A stretch of DNA of 64,000 bases. Origin: CAZSDP01 sp964605665 (GTDB lineage: Bacteria; Planctomycetota; UBA8108; UBA1146). Below are positions 34,295 to 42,972 of this stretch, piece by piece (the stretch's first letter is position 1; each line of letters starts with the position of its first letter). Made by a program: the position numbers and the translations under genes. Below the pieces are notes generated by a model, which made no database searches, was not told where the DNA came from, and was given only the letters and a program-made list of their open reading frames with translations. The stretch lies in assembly GCA_964605665.1 (NCBI GenBank), contig CAZSDP010000023.1:1-64000 (forward strand), written 5' to 3'.

Positions 34295-36715
34295 ATGCCC
34301 TTTATTTCTGAGCTGGAACTCGACTTCGCAGGTCATCGACGTCATCGTGGCCCCTTGTCTCCCAGCCACAGTCCTGCAATCGACGTCACACCGTCGCGGC
34401 TGGGAACCCACGTCAGCCCCCCGGGACGATCTCGGGTTTACGTGGTGATCGTAACGGTCCCGGGGCATCGAGTTTCTCCACATCACCCGCGCCGCAAGGC
34501 GCACCCTCAAGGAGTTGCAGGACTCTCCTCCCAGGATCGAAATGGCAACCGAGTGACAGATTTTTTTGACCTCTCTGCCGATCGGCAAGAGAAACGACCG
34601 GGAACGCGACCCTCAAATCGCCGAGCAAACACAGCAGCTCCAGAAACTGAGTCTCCAGAAACTGAGTCTCTAGAAACTGGGTCTCCAGCAACTGGATCTC
34701 CAGAGTCTGAGTCTCCGGTCGCTGAGTCTCCGAAAAAAGCTCTCGAGGAGAACGCGACCAAGAAGCGCACCTCGAAGCGGCCGGCGCGACCGAACTCTCG
34801 TCGCAAAGATTCCACTCCTCCTCCAGAGGAGCCCCCCACCCGATCCGACACCCCGAGTGAGGAGTTTCTCTCTCTCGGTATCGATCCGCAGATCGCTCGA
34901 GCGGTCGCGCAGGAGGGATATTCCAAGCCCACTGAGATTCAAGCGCGTGCGATACCGGAAGCGATCAACGGAAAAGATCTTCTGGGCCTTGCCCAAACTG
35001 GGACCGGTAAAACGGCTGCATTCTCGATTCCAATTCTCCAGCGGCTCCACCAGAAGCAACGGAGAGGGAAGCGTTTTATCCGAGCGCTGATCCTGACCCC
35101 GACCCGGGAGTTAGCGATCCAAATTCAAGACAGCCTTCGCACCTACGGTCGACATCTGTCCCAGCGCTCCACCGTTATCCTCGGAGGAGTTTCCGCAGTT
35201 CCCCAGATCGCTGAACTCAAGAAGACCCCCGACATTTTGGTCGCCACGCCAGGACGGCTTCTCGACTTGATGCAGCAGGGCTACATCGCCATCGATCGGA
35301 TCGAGACTTTCGTTCTCGACGAAGCGGATCGCATGCTCGACATGGGCTTCATCCATGACGTCAAGAAAGTCGTCGCGAAGCTCCCTGATTTGCGGCAAAC
35401 GCTGTTCTTCTCGGCGACGATGCCGAAAGAAGTCGATCAACTCGCCCAACAGATCCTACAAAAACCGGTGCGAGTCGAGGTCGCACAGCGCACGACCGTT
35501 CCACGCAAAATCGACCAAAGCGTGTTCATGGTCTCTCGTCTCGACAAAAGAAAGCTTCTGGCCCACCTGTTGAAGACGAAGAAGGGGACCAAGCGAGTCT
35601 TGATCTTTGCCAGGACGAAACGCCGCGCCGACACCGTCGTTCGCCATCTGAAAAAACTCGAAATCAACGTCGCTGCCATCCATTCGAACAAGACTCAGGG
35701 AGCGCGACAGAATGCTCTCGGTGGATTCGCGAAGGGAAAGATACGAGTTCTCGTGGCCACCGACATCGTCGCCCGCGGAATTGACGTCGACGACATCACC
35801 CATGTCATCAATTATGACTTACCTCATGAACCTGAGAGCTATGTACACCGAATCGGTCGTACCGCTCGAGCGGGTGCCCTCGGCGTTGCCTGGTCATTTT
35901 GCGATGGAGAAGAGCTCAAGAATCTCGAGCAAATCGAGAAGATCATGCAGCGCAAACTTGAAGTGAACGACGACCAACCGTTTCACACCACCGAGTTCGC
36001 TCCGCGAGCAGAACGTGAGCCAAGACGAGCGAACACAAACCCACGTGGCAAGCGCGGGCGACGAGACTCCGCCGGTACAGATCAATCTCGCGGCAAGAAA
36101 CCAAAGCGACCTCGCCGTGGTGGAAGATCAAGTCGAAGAGATGACTCCCACCAAGAAGCGCACCGAGAAGCGCGACGACGCGACCGCCGCTCCTCTTCGG
36201 GGGAGAGAAGCCCCATCCAGTCGGAGTCGAGCCGCTCTCGATCGAAACCACAGAGGAGAGAGCCCACTCCTCGAGACGAGAATCGCAGATCGCGACGACC
36301 TGCCCGCGATGAGCAGTCGCAAACTCGAACTCCAAGAAGACAATCCGCCGGCTCTCGTACCCGGCCTCAACATCGAGAACCCTCTCGCGACTTCGACCTC
36401 GTCGACAACTTCGGAGACACCAGTCGCGTCTTTGGCAGCGGTCGTCGCGGCCCTTCCTCTTCGGCGGATTACGGCTCTCCCCGTCGTTCAGAAGATTCGG
36501 AACGGCGAAGGTCTTCCCAACGGCCCGCCGATCGGTCGGGTGGCCGGCGGCGAAGCGGCGGAGACGATGGGCGTGCGTCAGGAAATCAGCGTTCAGGCGA
36601 TCGGCGTCGACGTTCTACCGGTGAGTCAGGTCACACCCCGATCGCTCAATCACGTTCGAGCGAATCGCGACGGGGAGGCTCGAAGAAGCGGAATAGCAGG
36701 AGACGTCACCCCTGA
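34295..36715 (+). CDS. DEAD-box ATP-dependent RNA helicase, RhlE-like
   Basis: 806 residues at most. All core motifs are present: Q motif GYSKPTEIQARAIP, motif I AQTGTGKTAAF, Ia PTRELAIQI, Ib TPGRLLDL, motif II DEADRMLDMGF, III SAT, IV LIFARTK, V RGIDVDD and VI HRIGRTARAG. The core spans about 190-560. It is flanked by a low-complexity N-terminus with a repeated ETESP-type stretch and a ~230-residue Arg/Ser-rich, basic, disordered tail typical of RNA-binding extensions. Start is uncertain: no ATG occurs in frame between 34295 and the core, residues 1-86 have poor coding character, and GTG 34553 (VTDFFDLSADRQ) may be the real start. Role: ATP-driven RNA unwinding in ribosome assembly or mRNA decay. 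Confidence 0.85.
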   Translation: MPFISELELDFAGHRRHRGPLSPSHSPAIDVTPSRLGTHVSPPGRSRVYVVIVTVPGHRVSPHHPRRKAHPQGVAGLSSQDRNGNRVTDFFDLSADRQEKRPGTRPSNRRANTAAPETESPETESLETGSPATGSPESESPVAESPKKALEENATKKRTSKRPARPNSRRKDSTPPPEEPPTRSDTPSEEFLSLGIDPQIARAVAQEGYSKPTEIQARAIPEAINGKDLLGLAQTGTGKTAAFSIPILQRLHQKQRRGKRFIRALILTPTRELAIQIQDSLRTYGRHLSQRSTVILGGVSAVPQIAELKKTPDILVATPGRLLDLMQQGYIAIDRIETFVLDEADRMLDMGFIHDVKKVVAKLPDLRQTLFFSATMPKEVDQLAQQILQKPVRVEVAQRTTVPRKIDQSVFMVSRLDKRKLLAHLLKTKKGTKRVLIFARTKRRADTVVRHLKKLEINVAAIHSNKTQGARQNALGGFAKGKIRVLVATDIVARGIDVDDITHVINYDLPHEPESYVHRIGRTARAGALGVAWSFCDGEELKNLEQIEKIMQRKLEVNDDQPFHTTEFAPRAEREPRRANTNPRGKRGRRDSAGTDQSRGKKPKRPRRGGRSSRRDDSHQEAHREARRRDRRSSSGERSPIQSESSRSRSKPQRREPTPRDENRRSRRPARDEQSQTRTPRRQSAGSRTRPQHREPSRDFDLVDNFGDTSRVFGSGRRGPSSSADYGSPRRSEDSERRRSSQRPADRSGGRRRSGGDDGRASGNQRSGDRRRRSTGESGHTPIAQSRSSESRRGGSKKRNSRRRHP
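34640..34729 (+). repeat. 15-bp in-frame tandem repeat in the helicase N-terminus
   Basis: Six units of the form CCAGAAACTGAGTCT: two exact copies (34640-34654 and 34655-34669), then four diverging copies to 34729. Each encodes five residues of the type P-E-T-E-S, giving a flexible acidic linker before the helicase core. Confidence 0.8.
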
Positions 36716-36848
36716 TCGATGTCCGCGGTTTTTCGCGGCCTGTCGAGTCGTAAAGTGGTGGGGCGCTCCGGCAGCTCGTTGATCGCACCCCTCTGAAGCA
36801 CTACCGTAACCACAGATTTCTGTCACACGTTGAAGTCGTGGAGGTGGT

Positions 36849-39347
36849 GTGCGTCTGTTGGCTGACTCACTCTTGAAGACGGGTCATCGTCTTCCATTCC
36901 GATTGCTCACTTGCATTGGGGTCTGTTTCCCCATACTGGGAGCCCTCTCTGCACCGCTGAATTCGCCAAACTCTTCCACCGCACTGAATTCTAATGCACT
37001 GAATCCCACCGCACTGAATCCCACCGCTGAATCACCCGCGGACGACTGGACCAGCTGGGAGAAATTCGCTGAGACTCACTGCCTTCGCTGTCATGATGCA
37101 GAAACGGAAAAGGGAGCGGTCAACCTCACGGCGCTCCTCTCCTCCGCCCGCGAAGGAAAATTCGAAGCCGACCTCTTCGACTGGCGCTCCGTTCGCCAGC
37201 AGCTTCGCGATCGAACGATGCCACCCGCCAGAGATGCCGATGACGAAGCCATCACTCCACCGGACGAAGCAGAAGTCGACGCCGCGCTGCGCTGGCTCAA
37301 TCGTGAACTCGCCACCGCCATCGCCGCACTACCTGAAGAAGCGGGAACGGTCACCGCACGTCGCTTAAATCGACGCGAGTTGATGCACTCGCTCCGCGAC
37401 ATCACCGGGCTCGAAGTTGACCTCGAACGCAGGTTGCCCCCAGACGACGTCGGGGATGGTTTCGATCACATCGGTGACGTGCTCGGTCTTCCTCCGATGT
37501 TCCTCGAAAAGTGGATCGCCATCGCAGAAGAAGTTGCTCGCGATGCGGTCATCGTCCCTGACGAAGCACGGGTTCCCGAGCGCACCTGGCGGGGCAGCGA
37601 CCTCAACAGAACAGGGCGTGGTCAAGAAGTGGCTGGTGGCCAACTCCTCTGGTCGAATGGCGCCGTCTCCGTCCGGCATCGCTTCCCAAGAACCGGAACC
37701 TATCGCCTCGCTTTCAAGGCGTATGGGGTCCAAGCTGGACCGGAAGTGGTCAAGCTCGCCCTGGAAGTCGGTCGTGAAGAAAAGCGAGTCTTTGAGGTTC
37801 CCGCAGTGCGCACCTCACCCCAGTCCTATGAACTAGAACTTTCGATTCCACGAGGACCTCGAAGGGTGGGGGTGCGCTTTCTCAACGACTATTTTCAACC
37901 GAACCACCCCGATCGCTCGCAACGCGATCGCAATGCCGCAATTTTGTCGATCACGATTCAGGGCCCGCTCGAAGGGCTCGAACCGACCGCTTTTCAAAGA
38001 CAGTTTTGGGAAGAGGAACCACCGTCCTCTCAATGGCGCCGACATCTCGCCACAGCAATTCCCTCGCTCCTCCGCCAGATTTGGCGCCGTCCCGCCTCTC
38101 CAGAACAGGTGACGGAGATCCTCGATCTTGTCGGTCGAGCCACTCCGCCGGGGGCACCGGTCAGTGCGTATCTTCGCACCGCCCTCGTCGCCAGCCTAGC
38201 CTCCCCTCGGTTCCTGATCCGGATGGAGAACGATCCTGAAGAGCTCCGACCTGGCACGATTCGTAACTTGGACCGATTCGAGCGGGCGACTCGCCTCGCC
38301 TATTTCCTTTGGGGAACAACGCCCGATCTGGAGCTGCTGAGGCTCGCGGAAGAGGGTGAGCTCGACTCGGTCACCGGAGTTCGACGAACCGCGCAGCGAA
38401 TGCTGAAAGATGAGAGAGCCAGTTCGATCTCCCAGGCTTTCGTTCCACAGTGGCTTCAGTTCTCTCATCTCTCGTCTCTGAGACCCGACCGAAAGTTGTT
38501 TCCAGCGGTCGGGCCGAAACTCCTCGAAGACTTCCAAAAGGAAACGATCGCCCTCTTCGAATATGTGCGCCGCGAAAACCGCTCCATTTGGGAGCTGATC
38601 GATGGTGACTACTCGTTTCTCAATGTCCGACTGGCGAATCACTACGGCCTCGAGGACCTCGAGGGCCTCTCTCCTCAGAGGCTCCGTCGCGTCACGATCG
38701 ACTCTCCCCGCGGAGGTGGACTTCTCTCCCAAGGAAGTCTCTTGACCGCGACTTCCTCGCCAACTCGAACGTCTCCCACTCTCCGCGGGAAGTGGCTTCT
38801 GGAAACTCTTCTCGATGCACCTCCACCGGCAGCCCCACCGGGTGCCGGGACATTGCCGGAAGCGGGTCAACCAGGGAGCGAGCTTTCCCTTCGTCAGCAA
38901 TTGGAGAAGCACCGAGATGAACCGAGTTGTGCCAGCTGTCACGTCCGCATGGACGCTCTCGGTTTCGCCCTCGAAGAATTCGATGCCGTCGGGCGCTGGC
39001 GTCCGTCACTTTCAAGTGACCCTGTCGATGCACGCGGAGAACTGCCCGACGGTCGAGCGGTGGAGGGGATCGCCGATTTGAGGTCACTGTTGCGAGGAGA
39101 TCGCGGCTTCTTGCGCGCACTCGCCAAGAACCTCTTCGTCTATGCCATCGGTCGTGGGGCCACAGAAGAAGACGAACCTGCTCTGGAGCGGTGCATCCAG
39201 AGGCTCTCCCAGGAACCGACGATCACCGCACTCGTCGACGAAATCGTCGGACTCGATGCCTTTCTTAGACGCCGAGTTCCCGAGCGGAGTTCCACCCCCT
39301 TGCAGCAATCGCCACTCTCTCCTTTAGAGCAGAAGGAGCAACGATGA
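36849..39347 (+). CDS. Planctomycete-type DUF1592/DUF1588 haem protein
   Basis: 832 residues. Signal peptide (FRLLTCIGVCFPILGALSAP), a Ser/Asn/Pro/Ala linker, then a cytochrome-like motif CLRCH (PSCyt1-type, about residue 78) with the family's TMPP segment, DUF1587 (about 165-235, RLNRRELMHSLRDITG), a carbohydrate-binding-like beta-sandwich (240-370), DUF1595 and DUF1592 (about 385-650, with ASPRFLIRMENDP and RLAYFLWGTTPD), DUF1588 (about 655-750, GGGLLSQGSLLTATSSPTRT, then CASCH with R-M-D-x-L-G-F-A-L-E) and DUF1585 at the end. Start is GTG 36849 with GGAGG close by. The family is almost always paired with a DUF1552 gene, as here; biochemical function is unknown, probably exported redox proteins. 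Confidence 0.88.
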   Translation: MRLLADSLLKTGHRLPFRLLTCIGVCFPILGALSAPLNSPNSSTALNSNALNPTALNPTAESPADDWTSWEKFAETHCLRCHDAETEKGAVNLTALLSSAREGKFEADLFDWRSVRQQLRDRTMPPARDADDEAITPPDEAEVDAALRWLNRELATAIAALPEEAGTVTARRLNRRELMHSLRDITGLEVDLERRLPPDDVGDGFDHIGDVLGLPPMFLEKWIAIAEEVARDAVIVPDEARVPERTWRGSDLNRTGRGQEVAGGQLLWSNGAVSVRHRFPRTGTYRLAFKAYGVQAGPEVVKLALEVGREEKRVFEVPAVRTSPQSYELELSIPRGPRRVGVRFLNDYFQPNHPDRSQRDRNAAILSITIQGPLEGLEPTAFQRQFWEEEPPSSQWRRHLATAIPSLLRQIWRRPASPEQVTEILDLVGRATPPGAPVSAYLRTALVASLASPRFLIRMENDPEELRPGTIRNLDRFERATRLAYFLWGTTPDLELLRLAEEGELDSVTGVRRTAQRMLKDERASSISQAFVPQWLQFSHLSSLRPDRKLFPAVGPKLLEDFQKETIALFEYVRRENRSIWELIDGDYSFLNVRLANHYGLEDLEGLSPQRLRRVTIDSPRGGGLLSQGSLLTATSSPTRTSPTLRGKWLLETLLDAPPPAAPPGAGTLPEAGQPGSELSLRQQLEKHRDEPSCASCHVRMDALGFALEEFDAVGRWRPSLSSDPVDARGELPDGRAVEGIADLRSLLRGDRGFLRALAKNLFVYAIGRGATEEDEPALERCIQRLSQEPTITALVDEIVGLDAFLRRRVPERSSTPLQQSPLSPLEQKEQR

Positions 39348-40750
39348 GTCGATCGAAGTTCAGAGGAGCAGAATCCACCCGGGCTCCCGGTCAACTGCGG
39401 CGCAAGAAACTATCGCGAAGAACGGTCTTGCGCGGATTGGGCACCGCGGTGGCTCTCCCTTGGCTCGAAGCGATGGTTCCCTTCACCCAAATCAGTGGCG
39501 GATTGCGCGCGGCCGAAAGTACACGACCGCAACGATTCGTGTTTCTCTTCTTCCCCAATGGAACCCACCACAAAGACTGGGCCCCAACCAGCTCGGAGCA
39601 GGGGATCGAAATTCCCGAACTCCTCGCACCATTGAAGCGGCACCGAGAAGAAGTCACGTTTTTCCGTGGCCTCTCCCACCGCAATGCGCGCGCTCTCGGC
39701 GACGGTCCCGGAGATCACGCACGATCTGCCGCCTCCTTTCTCACCGGAGCACATCCTCACAAGACCGCGGGAGCAAACATCCGCTGCGGAACCTCGATCG
39801 ATCAGGTGCTCGCTCGTGAGATAGGCGGAGCGACTCTCTTCCCCTCTCTGCAACTCGGCTGTGAAGGGGGAAGGCAATCGGGCCAATGTGATTCTGGATA
39901 CGCGTGCTCCTACTCGAGCACGATTTCGTGGTCAGACCCACACACCCCGTTAGTCCACGAAATCGAACCTCGCCAACTTCTCGATCGGCTCTTCTTACGC
40001 GGCCCTCAGGCGGAGACCGCTCGCGCTCGAGAAGAACGGCTGAACACTCGAAAGAGCATTCTCGATTATGTTCGCGAGGATGCGAAGCGCCTCAACCAAC
40101 GCCTTGGAATCAACGATCGTCGAAAAATGGATGCATACCTCACCGGCATCCGAGAACTCGAGCGACGCATTGAAATGGCGGAACGCGTCAGTGAGCTCGA
40201 AGCGAGAGGGGAGGGGATCGAAGTACCCGATCGCATCCCTCGTGAATATGGAGAGCACGTTCAACTCCAGATGGAACTGCTGATTCTCGCCCTTCGACTC
40301 GATCTCACCCGGGTGGCAACGTTCATGATCGCCAACGAGGGCAGCAATCGATCGTTCCCCAACCTAGACGTGCGTGATGGTCATCACCATCTCTCCCACC
40401 ACCGCGGAAATGAAGGCAAGATCGAAGCGATCCGGAAGATCAATCGCTATCAGAGTGAATTACTCGCCCACTTCCTCGATCGGATGCGAGAGACCGATGA
40501 CGAAGGGGAGCCGCTACTCAATTCGAGTCTCGTCCTCTGGGGCTGTGCAATTCGTGATGGCAATCGACACGACCACGACGATCTGCCCATCCTCCTGGCC
40601 GGCCGAGGCGGCGGTGTCGTGGAACCAGGTCGATTGATCGAAACCCCTCATGGGACTCCTCTGTGCGACCTGTATCTTAAAATGCTCCAGTGGTCAGGAG
40701 CCACCGCAACGAACTTCGGTGACTCCCAACAACCGCTTCGATGGGGGTAA
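39344..40750 (+). CDS. DUF1552 protein with Tat-type signal
   Basis: 468 residues. Twin-arginine leader (KLSRRTVLRGLGTAVALPWL) followed by the DUF1552 domain: RFVFLFFPNGTHHKDWAP, FFRGLSHRNA, GDHARSAASFLTGAHP, CSYSSTISW and a C-terminal DGHHHLSHHRGN. The family belongs to the alkaline-phosphatase/sulfatase-like hydrolase group by fold, but its substrate is unknown. The ATG overlaps the stop of the DUF1592 gene (ATGA), indicating coupled translation. Tat export implies folding before export, perhaps with a metal cofactor. Confidence 0.88.
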   Translation: MSRSKFRGAESTRAPGQLRRKKLSRRTVLRGLGTAVALPWLEAMVPFTQISGGLRAAESTRPQRFVFLFFPNGTHHKDWAPTSSEQGIEIPELLAPLKRHREEVTFFRGLSHRNARALGDGPGDHARSAASFLTGAHPHKTAGANIRCGTSIDQVLAREIGGATLFPSLQLGCEGGRQSGQCDSGYACSYSSTISWSDPHTPLVHEIEPRQLLDRLFLRGPQAETARAREERLNTRKSILDYVREDAKRLNQRLGINDRRKMDAYLTGIRELERRIEMAERVSELEARGEGIEVPDRIPREYGEHVQLQMELLILALRLDLTRVATFMIANEGSNRSFPNLDVRDGHHHLSHHRGNEGKIEAIRKINRYQSELLAHFLDRMRETDDEGEPLLNSSLVLWGCAIRDGNRHDHDDLPILLAGRGGGVVEPGRLIETPHGTPLCDLYLKMLQWSGATATNFGDSQQPLRWG

Positions 40751-40830
40751 CGAGCGAGTTCGCAGCACAATGGCGCTGCACTTACCAGCGAGTACTCTGA
40801 GCTAGAAAACGGCACTCCCAGATCTTTGCT

Positions 40831-42810
40831 TTAGCCATCACTTGGCTCATCCCCATCCTCGCTATTCTCCGATATCGTCATCTGGGGAACGAACAAGACC
40901 GTCGTCGTCGCCACCTGCTCAAGCTGTTCATCGGTGAAGGCACTACGGGCGACCATATCTGCAAGTAGCTGTTCTTGTGCGCGACCTGCCATCAGGATGT
41001 CGTCGAGATGAACGAACATCACCATCTCCGATTGCACCGGCTCAAGTACCTCAGACAACGCCTGGGTGTAGTTCCCCCACAAATCTGAGTGTTGGCCAAA
41101 TTGCTCCATCTCGGCTCCATAATTTTGCGAAATTCGGGGCAGCAACGTGGCGAACAAGGCATCTCCGTTCGAACCAGGAACCACCGCAACATTCATCGCG
41201 ACCATGTTGACGGGAGACAAGGTATCGAGCCGCAATCGATTTTGGATTCGTGGGATTGCCACGATATTCAGCTGAGCCTGGGTGAGATGCTCTTCGACCT
41301 CCAACATCGTGTCCCGCTTCAGACCGAGTTCATCCACGATCTTCGAGATTGCCCAGGTACCCTCGCCGTACTCTGAAGTCAGCAGAGCATAGTCTTGGTC
41401 GTAACGAGCAACGATCACCGCCAACTCGCTTCTTTGACGGTCGGAGAGGGGCACTCCTGACGTCTCCAACATCGCCGCCAGCAAATTGACCAGTGAGATC
41501 GGATGAGTGAACTCTCCGTTGACCGGCATCGGCGCGTTGGTCGGAATCTTCTCCATGATGGTCAAACCAAAACGAACGAGCTTGTCATTCTCCGCGACGA
41601 TCCTCCGCTGAGTTGCAGCATTCGGAGTCTCACCTTGTTCGATCTCATCCAGAAGTGGAAGGACCAGGTCATTGATGTTCTGAACCGCTTCTCCAAGCTC
41701 TGTCCAATTGGCATCTCGAATCGCGGCGAGACCACCAAACTCTCCGAAGGCGAGCGCTCCGGTCGAAATCAAATCTTCCTTTGCGTCTTCCTGTTCCGCT
41801 TCGGCGGCTTCATTCGCTTCTTTCAGCTCCTTTAGAGCCAGCGCCAGGTCTCTGCTCTCCTCTTGCAGCTTCGTGGCAGATTCCTGCAGCACTGCAACGC
41901 GTTCTTCTGCTTCATCTCGAGCACTCACCAACTCTCCGTACTCCGACTCTGAAATCGTCCTGGTACCGGGCTCCTGCGGTTCACTCTGGTCGGTGCTCCG
42001 CCCAATTCCATAGCCGATCATGGAGCACAGTGCTCCGATGACGATCGAAGCAACGATGGGTTTTTGCATGAGGAAGATCCCTCCTAGTAGGGCGTTTGAA
42101 CCGGTGGCAAGAACTGGAATTCCTGAATTGGCGACATTCGATCCTAAGGTGCTGACCACTTTGGCTTCAGAGGACAATGTGATCGCAGCAGCAGCGGGGG
42201 TTGTCGCACCGACTGCGGACAGGCCGACCCAGGGAGCAAGGATGGCGATCCAAGCAGCCCGGCCCCCTTGCTCGCGGTCGAGCCGCTGCCTCACCTTTCC
42301 AAGTGCACGATAGAGGCGAGTTCCGACCGTATTGATCGAGACTCCGGTTTGTTTCGCAACCTCCTCAGGGGACCGGTCCTCAAAGTACCTGAGCAGAACT
42401 GTCGTACGAAACGGTTCTTCCAACTCGAGGACCGCGTCCATCATCAACCGTTGCAACTCTGCCCGCTCGATGAGTTCATGCGGAACTTGCTGCTGATTTT
42501 CTGACTGCGCCACTCTCGTCTCTCGTTGCCGCCGTCGCATCGCATCTCGATGGGTCCGAGCGGCGAGATTTCTCACCACGCGACTCAACCAAGCGGTCAA
42601 AGCATGGCGCTCACTCGGCGGACGCTCGAGGGCAGCGACGTATGCCTGCTGAACCAGGTCATCAGCTGTCGCCTCGTCGTCCACGAGGCGACGTGCGAGT
42701 GCCTTCAGCCAACCGGTGTGCGCGAGCAGCTCTTCCGGTTCTATGTTGTTCCGCTGATCCACTCGATCGCCTCCCTCTGACCCCTTAGTTCCCGCCAACC
42801 ACTCTTTCAT
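40831..42810 (-). CDS. ECF sigma factor fused to a membrane-anchored coiled-coil domain
   Basis: 659 residues. The first ~180 are an ECF-type sigma factor: region 2 (LKALARRLVDDEATADDLVQ then QAYVAALERPP and AWLSRVVRNLAARTHRDAMR) and region 4 (ELEEPFRTTVLLRYFEDRSP then EEVAKQTGVSINTVGTRLYR). Two hydrophobic segments follow (AAWIAILAPWVGLSAVGATT, about 190-215, and PIVASIVIGALCSMIGYGIG, about 258-278), then a heptad-rich coiled coil (about 290-350) and a ~300-residue domain I do not recognise. No separate anti-sigma gene is adjacent. The fusion could tether the sigma factor at the membrane until a signal or proteolysis releases it (inference). ECF proteins with long C-terminal extensions are known in Planctomycetota. 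Confidence 0.82.
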   Translation of the reverse strand: MKEWLAGTKGSEGGDRVDQRNNIEPEELLAHTGWLKALARRLVDDEATADDLVQQAYVAALERPPSERHALTAWLSRVVRNLAARTHRDAMRRRQRETRVAQSENQQQVPHELIERAELQRLMMDAVLELEEPFRTTVLLRYFEDRSPEEVAKQTGVSINTVGTRLYRALGKVRQRLDREQGGRAAWIAILAPWVGLSAVGATTPAAAAITLSSEAKVVSTLGSNVANSGIPVLATGSNALLGGIFLMQKPIVASIVIGALCSMIGYGIGRSTDQSEPQEPGTRTISESEYGELVSARDEAEERVAVLQESATKLQEESRDLALALKELKEANEAAEAEQEDAKEDLISTGALAFGEFGGLAAIRDANWTELGEAVQNINDLVLPLLDEIEQGETPNAATQRRIVAENDKLVRFGLTIMEKIPTNAPMPVNGEFTHPISLVNLLAAMLETSGVPLSDRQRSELAVIVARYDQDYALLTSEYGEGTWAISKIVDELGLKRDTMLEVEEHLTQAQLNIVAIPRIQNRLRLDTLSPVNMVAMNVAVVPGSNGDALFATLLPRISQNYGAEMEQFGQHSDLWGNYTQALSEVLEPVQSEMVMFVHLDDILMAGRAQEQLLADMVARSAFTDEQLEQVATTTVLFVPQMTISENSEDGDEPSDG

Positions 42811-42972
42811 TCCCAGGAATCGTGAAACTTCGTCAGATTCTCAGTCTCGTCGATGAACCTGCTCGCCTCCAACGACCTTCGCGGCATCCGGACTGCTCAC
42901 TCCCGATTTTCAACGAAGTGCCAATCCCCATAAACCCAAATTCTGAAGTGGTTTAAGTCGGGCTCTCAGGTA

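Noticed and set aside
33613..34311. Plus-strand open frame of 232 codons
   Set aside because: Composition (Ser, Thr, Pro, Arg) is that of a shadow of the opposite strand; the minus-strand frame reads better once the 13-bp duplication is removed.
36015..36782. Plus-strand 255-codon frame inside the helicase gene
   Set aside because: It is a second frame of the Arg/Ser-rich helicase tail, a low-complexity region that stays open in several frames.
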